Shown piece by piece: positions 34,199 through 40,736 of a stretch of DNA of 63,909 nucleotides. Source of the stretch: SCUS01 sp966211675 (GTDB lineage Bacteria > Myxococcota_A > Polyangia > Polyangiales > Ga0077539); NCBI GenBank assembly GCA_966211675.1, contig CBIHPK010000018.1, positions 1 through 63,909 of the forward strand. Reading direction: 5' to 3'. The notes under the pieces are model-generated. The model had not been told where the DNA came from. It saw only the letters and a program-made list of their open reading frames with translations, and did no database searches. Both the position numbers and the translations under genes were made by a program. Positions within the stretch are counted from its first letter, which is position 1. Each line of letters begins with the position of its first letter.

Positions 34199-34966
34199 TC
34201 AGCCGTGATCGATGACGGTGCCGACGTCCTCGCCGCGCAGCACGCGCTCGACGTTGCCGTGCTCGGCCAGCTTGAACACCCGGATCGGGAGCTTGTTGTC
34301 CCGGCAGAGCGTCACCGCGGTGGTGTCCATCACGCCGATCTTCTGGGTGATGAACTCGTCGAAGGTCATGCGAGGGAAGAACTTCGCCTCGGGGTTCTTC
34401 TTGGGGTCGCTGTCGTAGACGCCGTCGACCTTGGTGGCCTTGCAGAGCGCGTCGGCGTGGATCTCCATCGCCCTCAGCGCCGCCGCCGTGTCCGTGGAGA
34501 AGTAGGGGTTGCCCGTGCCCGCGGCGAAGATCACCACGCGGCCCTTCTCCAGGTGCCGCACCGCGCGCCGCCGGATGTACGGCTCGGCCACCTTGGGCAT
34601 CTCGATCGCCGTCTGCACCCGCGTCGGGACGCCGCGCTTCTCCAGCGCGTCCTGCAGCGCGAGGGCGTTCATCACCGTGGCCAGCATGCCCATGGAGTCG
34701 GCCGTCGAGCGGTCCATCCCCGAGGCGCTGCCGCGCAGCCCGCGGAAGATGTTGCCGCCGCCGACCACCAGCGCGAGCTGCACGCCGAGGGTGCGCCAGA
34801 CGTGGGCGAGCTCGTCGGCGAGCAGCCCGATGGCCTCCGGGTCGAGCCCGAAGCCTCCCTCCTGTGAACAGAGCGCCTCGCCCGACATCTTCAGGAGGAT
34901 GCGCCGGTACTTCACCCCGGGCGCGGGAGGGGGCGGCGCGATGGTGCGGAGATCCGTGGGGTTCAT
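34199..34966 (-). CDS. pyrH: Uridylate kinase (UMP kinase)
   Basis: 255 residues with the amino-acid-kinase fold of bacterial UMP kinase: RRILLKMSGEAL (substrate loop), ALVVGGGNIFRGLRG, MDRSTADSMGMLATVMNALAL, AAGTGNPYFSTDTAAALRA, KATKVDGVYDSDPKKNPEA, VMDTTAVTLCRDNKLPIRVF. The N-terminal ~16 residues are a Pro/Ala extension. It phosphorylates UMP to UDP for pyrimidine nucleotide synthesis and is normally essential. The usual rpsB-tsf-pyrH-frr neighbours are absent here. Confidence 0.95.
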   Translation of the reverse strand: MNPTDLRTIAPPPPAPGVKYRRILLKMSGEALCSQEGGFGLDPEAIGLLADELAHVWRTLGVQLALVVGGGNIFRGLRGSASGMDRSTADSMGMLATVMNALALQDALEKRGVPTRVQTAIEMPKVAEPYIRRRAVRHLEKGRVVIFAAGTGNPYFSTDTAAALRAMEIHADALCKATKVDGVYDSDPKKNPEAKFFPRMTFDEFITQKIGVMDTTAVTLCRDNKLPIRVFKLAEHGNVERVLRGEDVGTVIDHG

Positions 34967-35008
34967 CGGGCGGAGACGACTACTCCACCCGCCGGAGGGT
35001 CACAAGCG

Positions 35009-35025
35009 CCGATCGGGGCGATCGG
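35009..35025 (-). terminator. Hairpin directly after the regulator gene
   Basis: CCGATC and GATCGG form a 6-bp stem with a 5-base loop, immediately adjoining the stop codon of the minus-strand gene ending at 35026. No T-run; weak terminator candidate. Confidence 0.35.
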
Positions 35026-35694
35026 TCAGACCGCGCGCACGATCTCCACGCGGTTGGGATAGACCCTCGCCACCAGCTTCGCGCTGGCGTCGAAGGTGCC
35101 CATGAGGGCGCGAGGGATGTGCAGCAGCGAGGGGTGCTCGTACTCCAGCACGGCGGCCGTGGCGCTGGCCGTCTCGGTGCCCGTCGGGGTGGTGAGCGTG
35201 AGCTTCGAGGGGGAGGCCTGAGCCACCAGGGAGACCTCCTCGGTGACGATGCCGGCGTTCATCAGCAGCTGGCGCGCGATGCGGGCGCGGCCGTCGCGGC
35301 CCACCAGCACGGGGGCCTCGGTGGAGTGCGACGAGAGGTTGCCCTCGCCGCTCGCGTCGGTGCTGGTGCTCACCGGGGGGATGGAGAGCTGGTTGCGCAT
35401 CGAGTCGTCGTAGAGGTCCACCTCGTGCTCGGGCAGGTGATAGAGGTAGGCCTGCACGGGCTTGTGGCCGTCGGCGAGGACGTCGATGAGGTCCTGCCGG
35501 TAGTCGCCCATGGCGCCGCGCTCGTAGAGGTCGCGCACGATGGGCGCCACCTCGCGATGACGGATGTCGGGCAGGGTGCCCTTCACCGCGTTGGACACGT
35601 CGAGCGCCGTGAAGAGCGCCCCCTGTGCCGTGAAGGAGTCCATCACCCGCTGCGTCACCGCGCGGAGCACCTTGTCCGTCGTCTTGGCCGTCAT
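35026..35694 (-). CDS. Probable DNA-binding regulator (wHTH-like N-terminus, AbrB-like C-terminus)
   Basis: 222 residues, no recognised full-length family. Residues 1-~95 (QRVMDSFTAQGALFTALDVS, HREVAPIVRDLYERGAMGDY) have the helix pattern of a winged-helix module. Residues ~110-222 include a Ser/Thr-rich linker and a C-terminal strand set SLLHIPRALMGTFDASAKLV-ARVYPNRVEI that resembles the swapped-hairpin DNA-binding fold of AbrB/MazE proteins. It is divergent from the P450 gene across a 177-base region holding two tandem palindromic repeats. Placement and fold suggest a regulator of the P450-MATE pair, possibly autoregulated; this is inference and a structural role is not excluded. Confidence 0.6.
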   Translation of the reverse strand: MTAKTTDKVLRAVTQRVMDSFTAQGALFTALDVSNAVKGTLPDIRHREVAPIVRDLYERGAMGDYRQDLIDVLADGHKPVQAYLYHLPEHEVDLYDDSMRNQLSIPPVSTSTDASGEGNLSSHSTEAPVLVGRDGRARIARQLLMNAGIVTEEVSLVAQASPSKLTLTTPTGTETASATAAVLEYEHPSLLHIPRALMGTFDASAKLVARVYPNRVEIVRAV

Positions 35695-35775
35695 GGACGC
35701 TAGGAATCGCGCTCCCCCGCGAGTTGGTCAAGACCCGCATGGAAATAGCCTGTCACTGGCTCCAGCGGGCGCGAT

Positions 35776-35812
35776 TACATGCCCATGTTGGCGCGAATAC
35801 ATGCCCATGTTG
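35776..35812. promoter_or_regulatory. Two identical operator-like repeats, 22-bp spacing
   Basis: TACATGCCCATGTTG occurs at 35776-35790 and exactly again at 35798-35812. Each contains the palindrome ACATGnnCATGT, and the spacing of 22 bp puts both on one DNA face. The second copy ends in TTGACG at 35810-35815, a -35-like hexamer, 57 bases upstream of the P450 start. Bound protein would occlude a promoter. Confidence 0.7.
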
Positions 35813-35871
35813 ACGCCCCCCTCCGCGGCGCATCGCAGGGCGCCCCGGGCTGTGCTACCCGGAGCCCCACC

Positions 35872-37275
35872 ATGCAGGACACCACCGACGGGACGCCGAG
35901 GTTCTCGCTCCGCAACGTCGACGGCGCGCCGCTGCTCGGCAGCATCCTGCCCTACCTGCGAGACCCGCTCGGGTTCCTCATCGGCACGCGCAAGCGCGAG
36001 GGCGACCTGGCCACCTTCCGGCTGCTCTACCGGAGGTTCCTCTTCGTGAGCGACCCGGCGCTCATCGAGCAGGTGCTGGTGAAGCAGTCGTCGCGCTTCT
36101 CCAAGGACTGGTTCGCCCGCGACCTCAAGCGAGTGCTGGGCGAGGGCTTGCTCACCAGCGAAGGGGACTTCTGGAAGCGCCAGCGGCGGCTGATGAGCCC
36201 GGCCTTCCACCGGGAACGCCTCGCCGAGTACGCGGCCGTGATGGTCGAGCGCGCGGAGCACGACTTCGCGGAGTGGTCGACCGGCGCCGAGCGGGACGTG
36301 CACCACGACTTCATGGAGCTCACCCTCGACATCGTGGCGCGCACGCTCTTCAGCGCCGACGTGGAGGGCGTCGGCGCGGTGGTGGGCCCGGCGCTCGACG
36401 CGGTGCTCGACTGGTACAGCAACCCGATGCTGGTCTCCAACCCGTGGCTGATGAAGACCCCGCTCCCCGCGGCGAGGCGGCACCGCGAGGCCATCGCCGC
36501 GATGCGCGGCATCGTCGACGGGATCATCCGTCAGCGCAGGGCCTCGCCGGACCCGGACAGCCACGACCTGCTGGCGATGCTGCTCGCGGCGCAGGACGAG
36601 GACGGCGCGCGCATGACCGACGCGCAGGTGCTCGACGAGGTGCTCACGCTCTTCCTCGCGGGCCACGAGACCACGGCGCTCTCGCTCTCGTGGACCGTCG
36701 CGCTGCTCTGCGAGCACCCGGAGGTGACGAGGCGGCTGCGCGCGGAGGCCGAGGCCGTGGCGCCGGGGCGGCCGCTCGCCTACGCCGACGTGCCGAAGCT
36801 CCCCTACGCCGAGGCGGTGGTGCTGGAGTCGATGCGGCTGCACCCGCCCGCCTGGGCCATCGGCCGCGAGGCGCTCGAGGACTTCGAGCTCGGTGGGCAT
36901 CGCTTCCCCAAGGGGATCGCGATCTTCCTGAGCCCCTGGTCGGTGCACCGCGATGAGCGCTGGTTCAGCGAGCCCGACCGCTTCACCCCCGACCGCTGGC
37001 TCGACGGGCTCGCGAAGCGCCTCCACAAGTTCCAGTACTTCCCCTTCGGGGGCGGTCCTCGCATCTGCATCGGCAACGCGTTTGCCATGATGGAGTCGGT
37101 GCTCCTGCTCTCGACCTTCGCCCGTCGCTTCGACGTGGCGCTGGCCCCGGGCGCCCGCCTCTCGGCGCGCCCCGCCATCACCCTGCGCCCCGCCCACGGC
37201 GTGCGCGTGGTGCTGCGCTCCGCCCCGAAGACCGACGCCGACTCCGCCGCAGAGCCCGCTCCTCCGACGCCGTGA
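35872..37275 (+). CDS. Cytochrome P450
   Basis: 467 residues from ATG 35872 (GGAG eight bases upstream). Diagnostic motifs: LAGHETTALS oxygen-binding I-helix (from A263), E319-S-M-R322 (ExxR), PERF-like PDRFTPDRW region, and heme loop FPFGGGPRICIGNAFA with the ligating Cys at 399. The N-terminal segment lacks a strong membrane anchor, so a soluble bacterial enzyme of the CYP102/CYP4-like group is likely. It would hydroxylate a lipophilic substrate using external redox partners, none of which is encoded nearby. Its stop overlaps the MATE start by four bases. Confidence 0.94.
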   Translation: MQDTTDGTPRFSLRNVDGAPLLGSILPYLRDPLGFLIGTRKREGDLATFRLLYRRFLFVSDPALIEQVLVKQSSRFSKDWFARDLKRVLGEGLLTSEGDFWKRQRRLMSPAFHRERLAEYAAVMVERAEHDFAEWSTGAERDVHHDFMELTLDIVARTLFSADVEGVGAVVGPALDAVLDWYSNPMLVSNPWLMKTPLPAARRHREAIAAMRGIVDGIIRQRRASPDPDSHDLLAMLLAAQDEDGARMTDAQVLDEVLTLFLAGHETTALSLSWTVALLCEHPEVTRRLRAEAEAVAPGRPLAYADVPKLPYAEAVVLESMRLHPPAWAIGREALEDFELGGHRFPKGIAIFLSPWSVHRDERWFSEPDRFTPDRWLDGLAKRLHKFQYFPFGGGPRICIGNAFAMMESVLLLSTFARRFDVALAPGARLSARPAITLRPAHGVRVVLRSAPKTDADSAAEPAPPTP

Positions 37276-38621
37276 CCTCCCTTCCGCCGCTGCGCTTCCG
37301 CGATCTCCAGCCCCACTGGCGACCGACCTTCCGACTGGCCTGGCCGGTGGTGCTCGGTCAGCTCGGGGTGATGCTGATGTCCCTGGTCGACACCGCGATG
37401 GTGGGCGCCCTCGGACGCAACGCCGTCGGCGCCGTGGGCCTGGGCTCCTCGGTCTTCGGACTGGCCTTCATCTTCGGCATCGGGCTGCTGATGGGCCTCG
37501 ACCACGAGGTGTCCGTCGCCTACGGGGCCAGGCGCGAGGAGGACGTCGCCCGCTACGCCGTGCAGGGCCTGTGGCTGGCCACCGCGATCTCGCTGCCGTT
37601 GACCGCCGCGCTGCTCTTCGCGAGCGGGCAGATGCACCGGCTGGGGGCGGCGCCGGAGCTGGTCCCTCTCGCGGGGCGATACCTGAGGACCGTGGCCTGG
37701 AGCCTCCCCCCGGCGCTGCTCTTCATCGCGCTGCGACAGACCCTCCAGGCCGTCGGCGCGACCGGGCCCGGGACCGTCGTGCTCCTGCTGGCCAATGGCA
37801 TCAACGCGCTCGGCTGCTATGCGCTGATCCAGGGGAGGCTCGGCGCCCCGGCGCTGGGCATCGTCGGGTCGGCGTGGGCGACCAACCTCTCTCGCAGCTT
37901 CATGCTGGCGACGCTGCTGAGCTGGACGGTGAGCTCGCACCCCGGGTGGTGGCGCTCCTTCGCGCCGCACGCGAAGAGCCTCCGGGCGCTGGCTCGCCTC
38001 GGCGGACCCGCGGGCCTTCACCTGCTCTTCGAGGGCGGCGTGTTCTCGCTGGCGACGGTGCTGGCGGCGAGGCTCGGGGCGGTGCCCGCGGCGGCGCACC
38101 AGGTGGTGCTCCAGATCGCGAGCTTCGCGTTCATGGTGCCGATGGGCATCTCGGCCGCGGGGACGGTGCGCGTCGGCCAGGCCATCGGGCGCGGCGACGC
38201 GGAGGGAGCGCGGCTGGCGGGCTGGAGCGCGGTGGGCCTCGGGGTCGGCTGCATGGCCACGTCGGCGGTGGCGATGATCCTGGGGTGGCGGCTGATCCTC
38301 GGGGTCTTCCAGCTGGACGCGGAGGTGACGGCGCTGGCGAGGCAGCTCTTGCTGGTGGCGGGCTTCTTCCAGCTCTTCGACGGGGCGCAGGTCACGCTGG
38401 CGGGCGTGCTGCGGGGCCTGGGCGACACGGTGAGCTCGCTGGTGGCCAACCTGGTGGGCCACTGGGCGGTGGGCCTGCCCGTCGGTTGTGCATTGGCCTT
38501 CGGGCTCGGATGGGGCGCCGTGGGCCTGTGGATCGGCCTGGCCGCGGGCCTCGCGGCGACCGCGATGGGGCTGCTCTGGCGATGGCAGGCGCGCTCGCGG
38601 CGGGCGCTCGCCGCGCACTGA
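37272..38621 (+). CDS. MATE family multidrug/metabolite exporter
   Basis: 449 residues starting GTG within the P450 stop (GTGA), so translation is coupled. About twelve hydrophobic segments in two halves (LAWPVVLGQLGVMLMSLVDT in the first, RLGGPAGLHLLFEGGVFSLA in the second), with the family features VDTAMVGALG and AAHQVVLQIASFAFMVPMGI. It should export organic compounds in exchange for H+ or Na+. Coupling suggests that the P450 product or its substrate is exported. Confidence 0.92.
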   Translation: MTSLPPLRFRDLQPHWRPTFRLAWPVVLGQLGVMLMSLVDTAMVGALGRNAVGAVGLGSSVFGLAFIFGIGLLMGLDHEVSVAYGARREEDVARYAVQGLWLATAISLPLTAALLFASGQMHRLGAAPELVPLAGRYLRTVAWSLPPALLFIALRQTLQAVGATGPGTVVLLLANGINALGCYALIQGRLGAPALGIVGSAWATNLSRSFMLATLLSWTVSSHPGWWRSFAPHAKSLRALARLGGPAGLHLLFEGGVFSLATVLAARLGAVPAAAHQVVLQIASFAFMVPMGISAAGTVRVGQAIGRGDAEGARLAGWSAVGLGVGCMATSAVAMILGWRLILGVFQLDAEVTALARQLLLVAGFFQLFDGAQVTLAGVLRGLGDTVSSLVANLVGHWAVGLPVGCALAFGLGWGAVGLWIGLAAGLAATAMGLLWRWQARSRRALAAH

Positions 38622-38625
38622 GGGC

Positions 38626-39051
38626 TCAACCCTTCTTGAGCGCCTCGTAGCCTCGCTCCGGGTCCGGTCCCGCGGCGCTCGGCAGACCCGCGCCGGACCA
38701 GCCGGGCTCCATCAGCCGACCGAAGGAGTCCTTCGCTCCGCCCCAGCCCGCTCGCTGATCGGTCAGGTCGGTGTAGCCCGCGGCCTCCAGCGCCGCGCAC
38801 GCCCTCGCGCTGCGCACGCCCGAGAGGCAGCCCACGACCAGCTTCGCGTCCCTCGGAAAGACCTTCGTCATGATCGAGACGAAGGCCGCGTTGGGCACCA
38901 TCCCCGAGGGCCCCACGTCCATGAAGGGGACGTTGTACGCGCCCTCCGGGTGCCCGCCCTCGAACTCCGCCATCGAGCGCACGTCGACGTAGACATATCC
39001 CTGTGTGGCGACCAGCTCGCGCGCCTCGTGTGGAGAGATCCGTCGGGCCAT
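38626..39051 (-). CDS. Rhodanese-domain sulfurtransferase
   Basis: 141 residues with a single rhodanese domain: YVYVDVRSMAEFEGGHPEGAYNVPF and active-site loop VVGCLSGVRSARACAAL (catalytic Cys near 74), followed by AGYTDLTDQRAGWGGAKDS. Cytoplasmic. Accepts or donates persulfide sulfur; physiological partner not evident. It converges on the MATE gene with a 4-base gap. Confidence 0.87.
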   Translation of the reverse strand: MARRISPHEARELVATQGYVYVDVRSMAEFEGGHPEGAYNVPFMDVGPSGMVPNAAFVSIMTKVFPRDAKLVVGCLSGVRSARACAALEAAGYTDLTDQRAGWGGAKDSFGRLMEPGWSGAGLPSAAGPDPERGYEALKKG

Positions 39052-39088
39052 AGATGGCCCCTGCTATGGGTCGCGCGTCGGCGGGCTG

Positions 39089-40114
39089 TCAACCGCCGCG
39101 GTGCCACCGCGCCGTGCGAGTGATCGCGTCGTCCAGCCCGACGGTCACCGAGAGCCCGAGCTCGCTCCTCGCCCTCGCCACGCTCGGCACGTAGCGGTGC
39201 CTCGCCGCCGTCGGATCGGCCTTGCCCCGCACCTCCACCGGTACGCCCAGCAGCGCCCCGACGCGCCCCGCGACGTCGCCCAGCCGGCGGTCGTCGTCGC
39301 TGCCGAGGTTGTAGGGGCGCGAGCCCACTGCCCGCGCGAGCATCACCCAGAGCCACGCCGCGAGGTCGCTGCCGTAGAGGTAGGAGCGCATCGGGCTGCC
39401 GTCGCTCGACACCACGATGGGTCTGCCCGCGAGGCCGTCGCGGAGGAAGTTGCCGATGGCGAAGTGCACGTCCAGCGGCAGGTGCGGACCCACGAAGGCG
39501 AAGCCGCGGGCGATCACCGCCTCGACCCCGCGAGCCTGAGCGCAGAGGTGCTCGGCGAGGCGCTTGGCGTGGCCGTAGGCGCTGCGCAGGTCCATGGTGT
39601 CGGGGGCGCCGGGGTGGTCCTCGGGCAGGTGCGTGAGGCCTTCGGGCTGCCGTCCGTACACCGCCCCGGAGCTGGTGAAGAGCAGCCGGCGGACGCCCTT
39701 CTCGTGGGCCATGGCGAGCACCCGCCGGGTGCCCTCGACCACCACGTCGATGGTGTCGAGCGGGTCCTCCGTGACGCCCGGTGGGAAGCTCGTGGAGGTC
39801 GCCGCGTGGACGATGTGAGAGAAGCTCCCGGCGGGCGTCGCGAAGCCTCGCACGTCGCCCTCGTGGAAGCGCAGCCACGGGTGCCCGCCCAGCTGCGGCA
39901 GGCGCGCGACGACCCGCGCCGGATCGCGGGAGAGCACCACCGCGTCGAGGTCGAGGTCGAGCGCCCGGCGGGCGTGAGCGAGCGTCTCCAGCAGCCACAC
40001 GCCGTAGAAGCCGGTGGCGCCGGTGAGGAAGATCCGGGCGCCGTCGAGCGCGACGAAGGCGTCGCGGGCCTGGGCGAGCGTGGTGTCGAGGTCGGCCGGG
40101 TCGAGGGGGCGCAT
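39089..40114 (-). CDS. NAD(P)-dependent epimerase/dehydratase (extended SDR)
   Basis: 341 residues from MRPLDPADLDTTL. Rossmann motif IFLTGATGFYGVWLLE (TGxTGxxG), VHAATSTSF, TSSGAVYG, and catalytic Y-x-x-x-K within SAYGHAKRLAEH. The rest (RSYLYGSDLAAWLWVML, YNLGSDDDRRLGDVA) is as in nucleotide-sugar epimerases and dehydratases such as UDP-glucuronate/CDP-paratose enzymes; the exact sugar cannot be named. It starts divergently 45 bases from pth. Confidence 0.88.
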   Translation of the reverse strand: MRPLDPADLDTTLAQARDAFVALDGARIFLTGATGFYGVWLLETLAHARRALDLDLDAVVLSRDPARVVARLPQLGGHPWLRFHEGDVRGFATPAGSFSHIVHAATSTSFPPGVTEDPLDTIDVVVEGTRRVLAMAHEKGVRRLLFTSSGAVYGRQPEGLTHLPEDHPGAPDTMDLRSAYGHAKRLAEHLCAQARGVEAVIARGFAFVGPHLPLDVHFAIGNFLRDGLAGRPIVVSSDGSPMRSYLYGSDLAAWLWVMLARAVGSRPYNLGSDDDRRLGDVAGRVGALLGVPVEVRGKADPTAARHRYVPSVARARSELGLSVTVGLDDAITRTARWHRGG

Positions 40115-40159
40115 TGCGTGGACGATACATCGCCCCGAAGGCACACTGCGCGCCCCGCA

Positions 40160-40729
40160 ATGAAGCTCGTCGTCGGCCTCGGCAACCCCGGAAACCAGTA
40201 CCGATACCACCGTCACAACGTCGGCTTCATGGCGCTCGACGCGCTGCACGACCGCCACCTCGGGAGCGAGTGGCGGGAGAAGAACTCCGGCCTCCTGGCG
40301 CGCGCGATCATCGCCGGTCGCGACGTGGCGCTGCTCAAGCCCCAGTCGTTCATGAACCTGTCGGGGCGCTCGGTGCTGAAGACCGTGCAGTCGATGGGGC
40401 TCAAGCCCGCGGAGATCCTGGTGGTGCACGACGAGCTGGAGCTGCCCTTCGCGGAGCTGCGGGCCAAGCAGGGCGGCGGCCACGGCGGACACAACGGGCT
40501 GCGGGACATCACCGCGAGCATCGGCGCGGAGTACGCGCGGCTGCGCATCGGCATCGGGCGCCCCGCGGCCGGACCGGTGGACGCCTACGTGCTCAGCGGC
40601 TTCAACAAGGAGGAGGGCGCGGCGCTCGACGCGCTGCTCGCGAGGGCGGCGGAGGTGATCGAGCTCGCGGTGGGCCAAGGGGTCCAGGCGGCCATCGACC
40701 TCACCACGAAGCCCCAGCGGAAGAAGTAG
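40160..40729 (+). CDS. pth: Peptidyl-tRNA hydrolase
   Basis: 189 residues, MKLVVGLGNPGNQYRYHRHNVGF with catalytic H19, KPQSFMNLSGRSV (Asn/Met of the active site), HDELELPFAELRAKQGGGHGGHNGL and YVLSGF. It releases peptides from prematurely dropped peptidyl-tRNA. Full length. rplY or ychF, its common neighbours, are absent. Confidence 0.95.
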   Translation: MKLVVGLGNPGNQYRYHRHNVGFMALDALHDRHLGSEWREKNSGLLARAIIAGRDVALLKPQSFMNLSGRSVLKTVQSMGLKPAEILVVHDELELPFAELRAKQGGGHGGHNGLRDITASIGAEYARLRIGIGRPAAGPVDAYVLSGFNKEEGAALDALLARAAEVIELAVGQGVQAAIDLTTKPQRKK

Positions 40730-40736
40730 CGGGGGA

